The notes under the pieces are model-generated. The model was not told where the DNA came from. It saw only the letters and a program-made list of their open reading frames with translations, and did not search any database. The position numbers and the translations under genes are program-made. Of a stretch of 64,000 nucleotides of DNA, positions 17,238-29,279 are shown piece by piece. This DNA is from Variovorax gossypii (lineage in GTDB: Bacteria; Pseudomonadota; Gammaproteobacteria; Burkholderiales; Burkholderiaceae_C): positions 1 through 64,000 of the forward strand of contig NZ_RXOE01000001.1 of the NCBI RefSeq assembly GCF_003965815.1. The letters run 5' to 3'. Positions within the stretch are counted from its first letter, which is position 1; each line of letters begins with the position of its first letter.

Positions 17238-18833
17238 CTAGGGCGTCGTGTGCGGTGTCGCGGGTGTGGATGAGGAGGCCGTGGAGGAAGATGGCGCGGA
17301 GGCAGGAGTGCCCTGGGCTTCGTCCCATTGCCAGCCGCCGCCGAGGTTCCGGATCAGCGTGACGCTGCTCTGGGTGAGCAGGCCCTGCGTGTCGCGCAGG
17401 TTCTGCTCGGCGGTGAGAAGCGCGAGCTGCTGGGTCAGCAGCTCGAGTTCGCTGGTGCTGCCGGCGCTGCGCTGTGCGCGCGCGCTGGCGAAGAGCTGCT
17501 GGTTGCGCTGCAGGATGGCGCCGAAGGCGCGGGCCTGGCCCTGCAGCTGCTGGTAGGACGCGAGGCTGTCCTCCACGCTCTGGAATGCGCTCAGCACGGC
17601 CTGCCGGTAGTTGGCCGCGCTCTGGTCGTATCCGGCGCGCGCGCTTTCCAGCGCGGCGCTGCGCGCACCGCCGTCGAACAGCGTGCCCGCCAGCGCGGGG
17701 CCCACCGTCCAGAAACGGTGCGGCGCGGCGAAGAGCTGCGACAGGCTGTTGTTGCGGTAGCCGGCCTGCGCCGACAGCGTGAGCGATGGGAAGAAGGCCG
17801 CCTGCGCGACGCCGATGCGCGCATTGGCGGCGGCGGCGTTGCGCTCCGCCGCCACCACGTCGGGGCGGCGCTGCAGCAGCTGCGAGGGCAGGGCCAGCGG
17901 CACCGGCGGCAGCGCGAAGCGGTACTCCGGCTGCGGGGCGAGCGCGAAGGCCGCCGGAGGTACGCCGGTCAGCACCGCGATCGAGTGCTCGTACTGGGCG
18001 CGCGCGGCGCGCGAGGCGGCCAGGGCGGCGATGGACGACTCCAGGTTGTCCTGAGCCACCAGCACCTGGTCGGCGGCCACCAGCCCATGCTGGAAGCTCG
18101 CGCGGGTCATGTCGAGCACGCGGGCGTGGATGCGCTCCTGCTGTCCCAGCAGCGCGATGTCGATGTCGAGCTGGCGCAGCGCGAAGTAGCTGTTGGCCAG
18201 CGTGGCGGCGATGGACAGCCGCTGCCCGGCCAGCTGCGCGCCCGAGGCCTGCGCGCTGCCCCGGCTCGCCTCGACCTGGCGCCGCACCTCGCCCCACAGG
18301 TCGGGCTCCCAGCTGGCCGTGGCGCTGGCGCTGACCTGCGTGGACAGCAGGCTCGACTGCGTGCCGCTGCCCGACGAGCTGCCGGTACTCGCGAGGTTGC
18401 GGCTGCGGCTCGCCGAGGCACCGAGCGAGAGCACCGGATAGAGGCTGGCTTCGCTCGCCGCCACCGTGGCGCGGGCGGCGCGGTAGGAAGCCTCGGCCGC
18501 CGCGATGTTCTGGTTGGCCTGCAGCGCGCGTTCGATGAGCGAGCCCAGCACTTCGTCGCCGTAGGCGCTCCACCAGGTGCCCGGCAGCACCGCCTGCGGG
18601 TCGGCCTGCGTGCGCTGCCAGGTGATGCCGTCGTCTTCCTTGAACGACGCGGGAATGTCGATGGCCGGCCGGCTGTAGTCCGGCCCGAGCGTGCAGCCTC
18701 CGAGCAGGAGCGCCAGGCCAAGCGTGAGGCCGGTTGCGAGGCCGGGTGCGGGAGCATGCTTTCGGCGTACTTGCCTGGCGGGAGGCGGCGCCGCGCGTGC
18801 GGCGCAAGCTTTTCTTGCGTCGATGTCGTTCAT
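17238..18833 (-). CDS. RND outer-membrane factor lipoprotein (OprM/NodT type)
   Basis: 531 residues, somewhat long because of a 50-residue charged and hydrophobic leader before the lipobox LLGGC (about 45-49), followed by TLGPDYSRP, the standard start of mature NodT-family lipoproteins. Two internally homologous helical halves form the trimeric channel-tunnel. A serine/threonine/proline tail of about 30 residues closes the protein. It is the first gene of the operon, an order (channel, adaptor, pump) different from mexAB-oprM. The initiating ATG could also be internal, nearer the signal peptide. Confidence 0.94.
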   Translation of the reverse strand: MNDIDARKACAARAAPPPARQVRRKHAPAPGLATGLTLGLALLLGGCTLGPDYSRPAIDIPASFKEDDGITWQRTQADPQAVLPGTWWSAYGDEVLGSLIERALQANQNIAAAEASYRAARATVAASEASLYPVLSLGASASRSRNLASTGSSSGSGTQSSLLSTQVSASATASWEPDLWGEVRRQVEASRGSAQASGAQLAGQRLSIAATLANSYFALRQLDIDIALLGQQERIHARVLDMTRASFQHGLVAADQVLVAQDNLESSIAALAASRAARAQYEHSIAVLTGVPPAAFALAPQPEYRFALPPVPLALPSQLLQRRPDVVAAERNAAAANARIGVAQAAFFPSLTLSAQAGYRNNSLSQLFAAPHRFWTVGPALAGTLFDGGARSAALESARAGYDQSAANYRQAVLSAFQSVEDSLASYQQLQGQARAFGAILQRNQQLFASARAQRSAGSTSELELLTQQLALLTAEQNLRDTQGLLTQSSVTLIRNLGGGWQWDEAQGTPASAPSSSTASSSTPATPHTTP

Positions 18834-19093
18834 CGGTTTCTTCGCTTCGGGGAAGGAGCGGGCAATCTATGAGGCGTGGTTTATAGAACTTTTATGCAAC
18901 TGTTAGGCCAGCGTTAAGGCAGCCCGTCTTCCCCGCGCTCGGGCGACGGGCGTGGTTGTTCACATGCCGACAAGCTGCGCGGCGTATAAGTGCGCGTCGG
19001 CCGCCGGCCGACAAGTCCCGCACCGGCCGGAGCCATCAAGAGCGGACGCCGGTGCGGCCATGCTCGGTAGACATCACAGGAAGGCAACCAATC
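18834..19093. other. Divergent intergenic region, efflux operon / hydrolase
   Basis: 260 bases between the efflux operon and the alpha/beta hydrolase. An AT-richer patch around 18868-18915 probably holds the efflux promoter. The rest is GC-rich; AGGAAGG just before 19094 is the hydrolase ribosome-binding site. I see no operator-like dyad, RNA gene or convincing small ORF. Confidence 0.5.
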
Positions 19094-19783
19094 ATGAGCA
19101 ACAAACCGACAGTCGTTCTGGTCCACGGTTTCTGGGGCGGCGCGGCCCACTGGGCCAAGGTCATCGTGGAGCTTTCGCGCAAGGGGCACACGGGAATCCG
19201 CGCGGTGGAACTGCCGCTGACCTCGCTCGCGGACGATGCGCAGCGGCTGCGCAAGATGGTGGCGCAGGTCGACGGCCCGGTGCTGCTGGTCGGCCACTCG
19301 TACGGCGGCGCGGTCATCACGCAGGCGGGCGACCTGCCCAACGTGACGGGGCTGGTCTACATCGCGGCCTTCGCGCCCGATGCGGGCGAAAGCCCCGGCG
19401 GCATCACGCAGGAGCACCCGCCGGTGGCCGTGCCCAACCTGGCGCCCGACAGCGACGGCTACCTGTGGGTCAAGCCGGAGAAGTTCCACGAGAGCTTCTG
19501 CCAGGACCTCACGCCCGACGAAGGCCTCGTGATGGGCGTGACGCAGAAGGCGCCGCTCGCCAGCACCTTCGGCGATGCGATCACCGCGCCGGCGTGGAAG
19601 AAGAAGCCGTCGTGGTACCAGATCTCCAGCGACGACCGCATGATCGCGCCGGCCAACCAGGAGCGCATGTCGGCGCGGCTGGGCGCGAAGAAGGTCATCA
19701 CGCTGGCGGCCAGCCATGCCTCGCTGGCGTCGAAGCCCGTCGAGGTGGCGGCGCTGATCGACGAGGCGGCGAGCGCCGGCTGA
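19094..19783 (+). CDS. Alpha/beta hydrolase (methylesterase/salicylate esterase-like)
   Basis: 229 residues. LVHGFWGGAAHW near the N-terminus is the oxyanion-hole region. The nucleophile elbow is GHSYGG (Ser about 73). An acidic residue follows in the DDRMI segment, and the catalytic His is in AASHAS near the end, so the triad is complete. The sequence resembles the small plant-MES/EstC-like esterase family found in proteobacteria. Start ATG 19094 has AGGAAGG eight bases upstream. It stands alone between the divergent efflux operon and the convergent DHA2 exporter. Substrate unknown. Confidence 0.9.
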   Translation: MSNKPTVVLVHGFWGGAAHWAKVIVELSRKGHTGIRAVELPLTSLADDAQRLRKMVAQVDGPVLLVGHSYGGAVITQAGDLPNVTGLVYIAAFAPDAGESPGGITQEHPPVAVPNLAPDSDGYLWVKPEKFHESFCQDLTPDEGLVMGVTQKAPLASTFGDAITAPAWKKKPSWYQISSDDRMIAPANQERMSARLGAKKVITLAASHASLASKPVEVAALIDEAASAG

Positions 19784-19799
19784 TTGCGCCGCGAGCAGT

Positions 19800-21329
19800 T
19801 CAGGACGCGCACTCTCCAGTGCGCGTGCGCTGCCGTCGCGCGCCGGCTTGCCACCCGATTGCAGCGACCGAGCCCGCGGCCGCGATCACCATCAGCACCG
19901 CCGCGGCGATCACCGCGAAGAAGCCCTTGTCGAACGCCGCGTGCGCGAGCGACACGAGCTGCGTCGCCGCATGCGCCGGCAGGCTCTCCGCGGCCAGCAG
20001 CGCGGCGTCGATGCCGTCGCTGGCCGAGGCGGGCACGGCCAGCGTCCGCGGAATGATCAGCGCGGCCGTGTAGCTCGACGAGAGCACGCTGCCCAGCAGC
20101 GCCACGCCGAGCACGCTGCCCAGTTCGTACGACACCTCCTCGACCGACGCGGCCATGCCCGCGCGGTCTTCCGGCGCGTTGTTCATGACGGCGTTGGAGG
20201 CGGCCGTCATGGTCGCTCCGACGCTCATGCCCAGCAGCGCCAGCACGGCCACCCGCGCGAAGCCCGATGCCTCGACGGTCAGCGCAAGCCCGAAGAGCGC
20301 CACGGCAGTGGCGGCCAGGCCCAGCACGATGATGCGGCGCGAGCCGATGCGCGCCAGCAGCAGGCCCGCGACGGGCCCGGCCACGAAGGCGGCCAGCGGA
20401 ATCGGCAGGATGGCCAGGCCCGCCTCGAGCGGCGTGAGGCCGGTCACCAGCTGCAGCCGCTGGCTGAACACCAGCTCGACGCCCACCAGCGCAGCCGAGG
20501 CTACGGTGGCGGCGATCACGCCGCTGGAGAAGTGCGGATTGCGGAACAGGCTGAAGTCGATCAGCGGTGACGTGCTGCGGCGCTGGCGCCGCACGAAGAG
20601 AAGCATGGCGACGATCGACAGCGTGCCGCTCGCCACGGCCACCGCGAGCGAGGGTTCAGGCTTCGCGAATTCCTTGATCGTCAGCACCAGGCAGACCAGC
20701 GCGGCGAACACCTGCACCGATCCGACGAAGTCCCACGGCCTGCGGCTGGTGGCGCGCTGGCCCGGGAGCAGCCACAGGCCCAGCACCAGCGACACCAGCA
20801 CCACCGGCACGTTGATGAGGAAGACGGAGCCCCACCAGAAGTACTCGAGCAGGACGCCGCCCACCACCGGGCCGAGCGCCGCGCCGCCGAAGGCCACCGC
20901 GGCCCACACGCCGATGGCCAGCGCGCGCTCGCGGTCGTCGGTGAAGGCAAGGCGGATGATCGCCAGCGTGGCCGGCATCATCATCGAGGCGCCCAGGCCC
21001 AGGAAGGCGCGCGCGGCGATGAGCGCGCCCGCGCCCGGCGCATAGGCCGCGCACAGCGAGGCCGCGCCGAACACGGCCAGCCCCGCGATGAACATGCGCT
21101 TGTAGCCCACGCGGTCGCCCAGCGCACCCATGCCCAGCAGGAAGCCGGAGACGACGACGGTGTAGGCGTTGATGATCCAGAGCTTGGCCGAGGCCGACGC
21201 GCCGAGATCGTGCGTGAGCCTGGGCAGCGCGGTGTAGAGCACGGTCATGTCGATCACGATCAGCAGCAGCGCCGTCGAGACGATCAGCAGCGTGATCCAC
21301 TTTCTCGTGTTGTTCGTGGTGTGCGTCAT
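19800..21329 (-). CDS. MFS multidrug exporter, DHA2 (14-helix) family
   Basis: 509 residues with about 14 membrane segments. The family motifs are visible as GALGDRVGYKRMF (motif A, about 65-77) and GPVVGGVLLEYFWWGSVFLIN (motif C region, about 155-175). DHA2 proteins export dyes, quaternary ammonium compounds or antibiotics by proton antiport. The gene starts three bases after the acetyltransferase gene, so the two form an operon that is divergent from a LysR regulator. Confidence 0.93.
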   Translation of the reverse strand: MTHTTNNTRKWITLLIVSTALLLIVIDMTVLYTALPRLTHDLGASASAKLWIINAYTVVVSGFLLGMGALGDRVGYKRMFIAGLAVFGAASLCAAYAPGAGALIAARAFLGLGASMMMPATLAIIRLAFTDDRERALAIGVWAAVAFGGAALGPVVGGVLLEYFWWGSVFLINVPVVLVSLVLGLWLLPGQRATSRRPWDFVGSVQVFAALVCLVLTIKEFAKPEPSLAVAVASGTLSIVAMLLFVRRQRRSTSPLIDFSLFRNPHFSSGVIAATVASAALVGVELVFSQRLQLVTGLTPLEAGLAILPIPLAAFVAGPVAGLLLARIGSRRIIVLGLAATAVALFGLALTVEASGFARVAVLALLGMSVGATMTAASNAVMNNAPEDRAGMAASVEEVSYELGSVLGVALLGSVLSSSYTAALIIPRTLAVPASASDGIDAALLAAESLPAHAATQLVSLAHAAFDKGFFAVIAAAVLMVIAAAGSVAAIGWQAGARRQRTRTGECAS

Positions 21330-21332
21330 GGC

Positions 21333-21887
21333 TCAGGCCTCCAGCTCCTTGAGCATCGTGATCGACACCGGCGTGCAGCCGCGTGCCGCGAAGAAGCGGT
21401 GGGCATCCTCGTTGCCGATGCCGCTTTCGAGAAAGAGGCGGCGGATGCCGCGCGGCTTCAGCTCGGCGCAGATCCAGTCGAACATCAGCCGGCCCACGCC
21501 GCTGCCTTGGCGGGAGGCGTCGACGACAAGATCGTCGAGCGTGGCGAAGGGGCGCGAGGCCAGCCGGGCCTCGTCGATGGAAACGAATGCGACGGCGGCC
21601 AGTGCACCGCTGTCTTCCGCGTACGCGGTCGCGATCAGCGAGCTCGATGCGGCAACGGGCTGCGCGAGCGCGTGGCGCACCTGCGCGCCCAGCACCTCGG
21701 CCAGGTCGGGGCGCCACTCGCCGATCGCGACGGCGCGCTGCTCCTGCAGCTCGGAGTGGGAGATGTAGCGGGGGCTCAGTTGCTTCATGAACAACTCGAC
21801 GATGGCCCGCTCCCTGGCGGGATCGCTGCACCACTCGATTCGCAGCGGCGCCTTTGTTTGACGGGGATCTTTCAGCATGGGCGCCAT
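21333..21887 (-). CDS. GNAT-family N-acetyltransferase
   Basis: 184 residues. The acetyl-CoA binding motif A is DASRQGSGVGRLMFDWI (about 127-143), followed by LFLESGIGNEDAHRFFAARG, the usual motif B. Substrate not predictable; being paired with a DHA2 exporter (three-base gap) fits a detoxification or resistance unit where a compound is acetylated and/or exported. ATG 21887 and ATG 21878 are both possible starts; neither has a Shine-Dalgarno sequence. Confidence 0.88.
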   Translation of the reverse strand: MAPMLKDPRQTKAPLRIEWCSDPARERAIVELFMKQLSPRYISHSELQEQRAVAIGEWRPDLAEVLGAQVRHALAQPVAASSSLIATAYAEDSGALAAVAFVSIDEARLASRPFATLDDLVVDASRQGSGVGRLMFDWICAELKPRGIRRLFLESGIGNEDAHRFFAARGCTPVSITMLKELEA

Positions 21888-21920
21888 GTTGCGCCATTAA
21901 AATGGATGGATAAAGATGAA

Positions 21921-21943
21921 ATCCATCTGAAAAGCAGATGGAT
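21921..21943. promoter_or_regulatory. LysR-type operator between exporter operon and LysR gene
   Basis: ATCCATCTG-5 nt-CAGATGGAT is a perfect 9+9 dyad whose inner part TCTG-N5-CAGA fits the T-N11-A rule for LysR binding sites. It lies 31 bases before the LysR start and 34 before the acetyltransferase start, where one site could control both directions. A further ATGGATGGA copy lies at 21902-21910. Confidence 0.65.
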
Positions 21944-21973
21944 GGAGTTCTGCATCGAGTTCAGGAGCACCGC

Positions 21974-22852
21974 ATGGAATGGACCGTCGACCAGTTGCGC
22001 CAGTTCGTGACGACCGCCGAGTGCGGCTCGTTCTCGGCAGCCGCACGTCACCTGGGCAAGGCGCAGTCGGCCGTGAGCACCGCCATCGGGCTGCTCGAGG
22101 TCGACCTCGGCGTGGCGCTCTTCGACCGCTCGCGCAGGAACGCGCAGCTGTCGGAAGCCGGGCAGGTGCTTTTGCTGGAAGCGCGCGAGCTGCTGCGCCA
22201 GGCCGAGCAGCTCGACCAGCGCGCCCGCTCGCTCAACGCGGGCAACGAGGCCGCGCTGTCTCTGGCGCTCGACGAGGCGCTGCCGTACACCGCCATCGCC
22301 ACGCTGATGCGCGAGATCTCGGTGAAATTTCCCAGCCTCGAACTCACGCTGCTCAATGGCACGGCCACCGAGGTTGCCGACTACGTCGAGCAGGAGCGCG
22401 CCAGCGTCGCCTTCCATTTCGACAGGGGACCGGTGCGCGCCAGCTTCGACCAGCGGCACATCGGCACCGTGCCGCAGGGCGTGTTCGTCGCCAACGGTCA
22501 TCCGCTGGCCGACGGGCGCGTGGTGCGGCGCAAGGACCTGGCCCGCCACCGGCAGCTGCTGATGCATGCCGACGACGTGCACGAGGTGGCCTACAGCCCC
22601 AGGGTGTGGCGCTCCGACAGCTTCTACAGCACGGCCGAGATGGTGGCCGACAAGCTCGGCTGGGCGGTGCTGCCCGTCAACATCGCGCACTACGAGGGTT
22701 TCAGGCAGGCGCTGCAGGAAGTGCCTTGCCCGTCGCTGGCGCTGCCGAGGCTGTCGGTGCGCATGCTGTGGCTGCAGGGGCGTCAGCCAGGAGCGACGGC
22801 GAGCTACGTGCAGAAGCGCTTCACCGAGCTGCTGCGCGACACGCCGGCCTGA
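21974..22852 (+). CDS. LysR-family transcriptional regulator
   Basis: 292 residues from ATG 21974, chosen because AGGAG precedes it and MEWTVDQLRQFVTTAECGSF is the normal LysR N-terminus. The HTH is followed by a periplasmic-binding-like effector domain. It is divergent from the acetyltransferase/DHA2 exporter pair across a T-N11-A dyad and most likely regulates that pair in response to a small molecule. It is convergent with the binding-protein gene downstream. Confidence 0.9.
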   Translation: MEWTVDQLRQFVTTAECGSFSAAARHLGKAQSAVSTAIGLLEVDLGVALFDRSRRNAQLSEAGQVLLLEARELLRQAEQLDQRARSLNAGNEAALSLALDEALPYTAIATLMREISVKFPSLELTLLNGTATEVADYVEQERASVAFHFDRGPVRASFDQRHIGTVPQGVFVANGHPLADGRVVRRKDLARHRQLLMHADDVHEVAYSPRVWRSDSFYSTAEMVADKLGWAVLPVNIAHYEGFRQALQEVPCPSLALPRLSVRMLWLQGRQPGATASYVQKRFTELLRDTPA

Positions 22853-22854
22853 CG

Positions 22855-22871
22855 ATCCGCGCGAAGCGGAT
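22855..22871. terminator. Small hairpin between convergent genes
   Basis: ATCCGC-GCGAA-GCGGAT forms a six-base-pair stem just after the LysR stop and before the convergent binding-protein stop. It lacks a T-run on either strand, so it is only a weak terminator candidate. Confidence 0.25.
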
Positions 22872-22882
22872 GCGAAAGCGGA

Positions 22883-24055
22883 CTACCGCAGCACGCGGCC
22901 GTCGGCGGAGATGCTGATCAGGTCGATGTTGCGCACGCTGTCGCGCAGGCCCGGGCGCAGGTTGATGCGGAAGCCGCCCACGTCGTAGTCGGTCATGCCG
23001 GACATCACGCGCTGCAGGCTCGCCGTGTTGAAGCCCTTGCCCGCGCGGCGTACGGCCTCTCCGGCCGCTTTTGCAGCGATGAAGCCTTCGAGGCCCTCGT
23101 ACGACGCGGTCTGGTCGGAGTTGTCGACGGCTGCGAGGTACTCCTTGACGATCGGAATCGCCGAGGGCCGGGGCGAGGGCACCACCTGCGAGATCACGAT
23201 GCCGCCGATGTCCTTGCCGAGCGTGGCGTACAGCGGGTCGATGCCGACGATGGAGAAGGCCATGAAGCTGCCCGCGTAGCCGCTCTTGCGCAGCTTACGG
23301 ATGGCGTTGGCCGTGGTGCCCGAGAGCGACACCAGCACGATGGCCTGCGGAGACTGCTTCTGCACTTCCTTCAGTGCCGCGTCGAGCTTGTCGCCGCTGG
23401 CCGGCACGAGCGCGGTCGCGACCAGCGGCGTGAGCCTGAGTTCGGTGATGGCCTGTTCCACGGCGGCGAGCCCGGCGCGGCCCATGGCGTCGTCGTCGCC
23501 CACCAGCGCCACGCGCGTCTGCCCCACGGTGGCGCACTGCCTCACGATCTTCAGGGCCTCGTCGATCATGCCGGGGCGCACATGGAACACGTTGGGGTGC
23601 TCGGCGCCGCGCAGCGTGTCGGAAGCCGCGAAGGGCGCGAACAGCAGGCTGCCCTGCTGCGTGGCGACGTTCGCGCCGGCCTCGCTGCTGGCCGTGCCGA
23701 CGAAGCCGAAGAGCATGTCGGCCTTGTCGGCGGTGAGCAGGGTGCGCGCATTGGCGGTTGCGCGGGCCGCGTCGTAGCCGTCGTCGAGCTGCAGAAGCTT
23801 GAGCTGCAGGCCGCTGGCGGCGTTGCGTTCGTTGAAGCTGCTCACCGCGAGGCGGCTGCCGGCGGCGAAGGCGGTGCCGATTTCCGAAGCACTGCCCGTC
23901 AGCGGCACCGATTGCCCGAGGAGCACGACGCGCGCTCCGCCCGCCGCCGGCGTCCGCGTGGCCTGCGCCATGACGGGGTGGGTAACCCCGATGCCGCTTC
24001 CCAGCATCAGCGCGCCACATGCCTTGCCCAACCATTCCCTGCGTGACCTGTTCAT
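22883..24055 (-). CDS. Branched-chain amino-acid-type ABC substrate-binding protein
   Basis: 390 residues of the Leu/Ile/Val-binding (type 1 periplasmic, Peripla_BP_6) family. The N-terminus has SRREWLGK followed by a hydrophobic stretch ending in HPVMAQA, so export may be by Tat or Sec with cleavage after AQA. The mature part opens with VVLLGQSVPLTGSASEIG, the usual ligand-pocket strand. No permease or ATPase genes are nearby, so it must use components encoded elsewhere or act as a sensor. Such orphan receptors are common in this bacterial group. Ligand unknown. Confidence 0.9.
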   Translation of the reverse strand: MNRSRREWLGKACGALMLGSGIGVTHPVMAQATRTPAAGGARVVLLGQSVPLTGSASEIGTAFAAGSRLAVSSFNERNAASGLQLKLLQLDDGYDAARATANARTLLTADKADMLFGFVGTASSEAGANVATQQGSLLFAPFAASDTLRGAEHPNVFHVRPGMIDEALKIVRQCATVGQTRVALVGDDDAMGRAGLAAVEQAITELRLTPLVATALVPASGDKLDAALKEVQKQSPQAIVLVSLSGTTANAIRKLRKSGYAGSFMAFSIVGIDPLYATLGKDIGGIVISQVVPSPRPSAIPIVKEYLAAVDNSDQTASYEGLEGFIAAKAAGEAVRRAGKGFNTASLQRVMSGMTDYDVGGFRINLRPGLRDSVRNIDLISISADGRVLR

Positions 24056-24134
24056 TGGACACCTTCTTTCACATTAGTAAAAAAGTGTAGCAATATCGGG
24101 GCCAGGGTGGAAGGCGGCAAATGCGCGGGTGGGG

Positions 24135-26564
<2,430 letters not shown>

Positions 26565-26576
26565 CGGTTCTCCGCC

Positions 26577-26987
26577 TCAGCGCTGTTGCTGGATGCGGAT
26601 CATGCTGCCCGCGGGGTCGCGCACCGCGCAGTCGCGAACGCCGTAGGGCTGGTCGGTCGGCTCCTGGACGATCTCGGTGTCGCTGGCCTGCAGCTTCGCG
26701 AAGGTGCCTTCGAGGTCGGGCGTGGCCAGCAGGATGGCGGCGTAGGTGCCCTTGGCCATCATCTCGGCGATGGTGCGGCGCTCTTCGTCGGTGATGCCGG
26801 GGTAGGCGGCCGGCGGCGCGAGCACGATCGACACGGCGGGCTGGCCGACCGGGCCGACGGTGATCCAGCGCATGCCGCCGTAGCCGACGTCGTTGCGGAC
26901 CTCGAAGCCGAGCAGGTCGCGGTAGAAGGCGAGGGAGGCTTCGGGGTCGTTGTGCGGAAGAAAACTGGCGTGGATGCTGAGGTTCAT
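26577..26987 (-). CDS. VOC-family (glyoxalase/bleomycin-resistance fold) protein
   Basis: 136 residues from ATG 26987. It has two beta-alpha-beta-beta-beta units, with the N-terminal FLPHNDPEASLAFYRDLLGF and C-terminal YGVRDCAVRDPAGSMIRI typical of the family. Members bind metals or sequester drugs such as bleomycin. The location between an AraC-type regulator (35 bases upstream) and a UvrA2-type ATPase (12 bases downstream) suggests an antibiotic- or genotoxin-response role. The ligand is not readable. Confidence 0.88.
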   Translation of the reverse strand: MNLSIHASFLPHNDPEASLAFYRDLLGFEVRNDVGYGGMRWITVGPVGQPAVSIVLAPPAAYPGITDEERRTIAEMMAKGTYAAILLATPDLEGTFAKLQASDTEIVQEPTDQPYGVRDCAVRDPAGSMIRIQQQR

Positions 26988-27022
26988 GGTGGTCGTCCGG
27001 TCGTTGTGTTGTCGAGGAGCGC

Positions 27023-27478
<456 letters not shown>

Positions 27479-27554
27479 CCGCGGGATCGTGCCATGCCGG
27501 ACCGGCAGGCTCAACCCGGCAGCCCCGGCGGGCGGGGCCGGCGCGGGGAAAGGG

Positions 27555-28310
27555 TCAGGCCTTGCGCTCGAACACCAGGTCCCACACCCCGTGGCCCAGC
27601 TTGATGCCGCGGTTCTCGAACTTGGTGAGCGGACGGTATTCGGGCTTGGGCGCGTAGCCCTCGGCCGTGTTGCGCAGCATCGGCTCGGCCGCGAGCACCT
27701 CGAGCATCTGCTCGGCATAGGGCTGCCAGTCGGTGGCGCAGTGGATGTAGCCGCCGGGGCGCAGGTGCTGCGCGAGCTTGGTCACGAAGCCGGGCTGGAT
27801 CAGCCGGCGCTTGTTGTGGCGCTTCTTGTGCCACGGATCGGGAAAGAACACGTGCACGCCGGCCAGCGTGCCGGGCTGCAGCATGTGGTCGAGCACATCG
27901 ACGGCGTCGTGCGCGCAGATGCGGATGTTCGACAGCTGCTGCTCGCCGATGCGCTTGAGCAGCGCGCCCACGCCGGGCTCGTGCACCTCGCAGCAGAAGA
28001 AGTTGGTGTCGGGCAGCACCGTCGCGATGTGCGCGGTGGCCTCGCCCATGCCGAAGCCGATTTCCAGCACGGTCGGGCCGGCGCGGCCGCCGAAGGCTGC
28101 GGTCAGGTCGATCGGCTCGGGCTTGTAGGGCACCAGGTACAGCGGGCCCAGTTCGGAGAAGGCGCGCGCCTGGCCCTCGGTGGTGCGGCCGCCGCGCTTG
28201 ACGAAGCTCTTGAGGCGGCGGTGCAGCGGATGGGGCTTGTCGGCGCCTTCGTCGGCACCCTCGTCATTGCCCGGAGGGAGGTCGTTGGACACGGTATCGG
28301 AAAGATTCAT
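27555..28310 (-). CDS. trmB: tRNA (guanine-N7-)-methyltransferase
   Basis: 251 residues. The SAM-binding motif is [10 protein letters not shown] (about 72-81) and the tRNA-binding/catalytic motif is [16 protein letters not shown] (about 151-166). TrmB makes m7G46 in the variable loop of tRNAs using S-adenosylmethionine. An N-terminal extension of about 35 acidic residues precedes the core. Its ATG overlaps the gluQ stop by one base (TGATG), so two tRNA-modification genes are translated together. Confidence 0.96.
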   Translation of the reverse strand: MNLSDTVSNDLPPGNDEGADEGADKPHPLHRRLKSFVKRGGRTTEGQARAFSELGPLYLVPYKPEPIDLTAAFGGRAGPTVLEIGFGMGEATAHIATVLPDTNFFCCEVHEPGVGALLKRIGEQQLSNIRICAHDAVDVLDHMLQPGTLAGVHVFFPDPWHKKRHNKRRLIQPGFVTKLAQHLRPGGYIHCATDWQPYAEQMLEVLAAEPMLRNTAEGYAPKPEYRPLTKFENRGIKLGHGVWDLVFERKA

Positions 28311-29272
28311 CACGGGCGCGAATTGTAGAGAGCGCGCCATTGGGGCACCCAGCCGGCCAGCGCCGAGGGGCAGTCGGCGGCCGTGGCGGGCTGCAGGCCC
28401 AGCGCCCGTGCGGCGGCGTCGAGCGCGGCCAGCGCGGCTGCCGGGGAGCCGGTGTCGATGGAGGTGGCGCCGTTCTGTTTCGACAGCTTGTCGCCGTCCG
28501 CGCCGCGTACCAGCGGCGTGTGCAGGTAGCTGGGCGTGGGAAAGCCCAGCGCGCGCTGCAGCAGGATCTGGCGCGCGGTGTTGTCCGTGAGGTCCTCGCC
28601 GCGCACCACGTCGGTCACGCCCTGTTCGGCGTCGTCGACCACCACCGCGAGCTGGTAGGCCCAGGGGCCGTCGGCGCGGCGCAGCACGAAGTCGCCGACC
28701 TCGCGGCTCACGTTCTGGCGCTGGCGGCCCAGGCGGCGGTCGACGAAGCAGAGTTCGCCGCCGGCGGTTGCATCGTCGCCGTCTTCCTCCCACGGCACGC
28801 CGGGCGTGGGCGGGAGGTCGGCCTCGAATTTCTCCGTGGCGAAGCGCCATGCGCGCGCGGGCTTGCCGTGCAGCCCGTCGCGGCAGGTGCCGGGGTACAC
28901 GCGTTCGCCGTGGCGTTCGTGCCGATGGCCGAGCCGCGCGAGCGCCTCGTTGATGTCCTTGCGCGAGCAGCCGCAGGGGTAGGCCAGCCCGCGCGCCTTC
29001 AGCCGATCGAGTGCGGCCTCGTAGCGGTCGGTGCGCCGGGTCTGCCAGACGGGGGGCTCGTCGGGCAGCAGCGCGCAGTCGGCCAGCTGCTGGAGGATGT
29101 GCTCGCCCATGCCGGGCAGGCAGCGCTCGGTGTCGGCGTCCTCGATGCGAACCAGCCAGCGCGCCTGCGGTCCGCGCGCGCGCACGTCGAGCCAGCTCGC
29201 GAGCGCGGCCACCAGCGAGCCCGCGTGCAGCGGGCCGGTGGGCGAGGGCGCGAAGCGGCCGGTCTCCCTCAT
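28310..29272 (-). CDS. gluQ: Glutamyl-Q tRNA(Asp) synthetase
   Basis: 320 residues, the length of GluQ rather than full glutamyl-tRNA synthetase because the anticodon-binding domain is missing. The class I signature is [13 protein letters not shown] (about 7-19) and the KMSKS equivalent is DKLSKQN. Zinc-type cysteines are in YPCGCSR and YPGTCRDG. GluQ attaches glutamate to the queuosine base at position 34 of tRNA(Asp). It is followed directly by trmB and preceded, after seven bases, by an FAD oxidoreductase. Confidence 0.95.
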   Translation of the reverse strand: MRETGRFAPSPTGPLHAGSLVAALASWLDVRARGPQARWLVRIEDADTERCLPGMGEHILQQLADCALLPDEPPVWQTRRTDRYEAALDRLKARGLAYPCGCSRKDINEALARLGHRHERHGERVYPGTCRDGLHGKPARAWRFATEKFEADLPPTPGVPWEEDGDDATAGGELCFVDRRLGRQRQNVSREVGDFVLRRADGPWAYQLAVVVDDAEQGVTDVVRGEDLTDNTARQILLQRALGFPTPSYLHTPLVRGADGDKLSKQNGATSIDTGSPAAALAALDAAARALGLQPATAADCPSALAGWVPQWRALYNSRP

Positions 29273-29279
29273 CTCCCGG

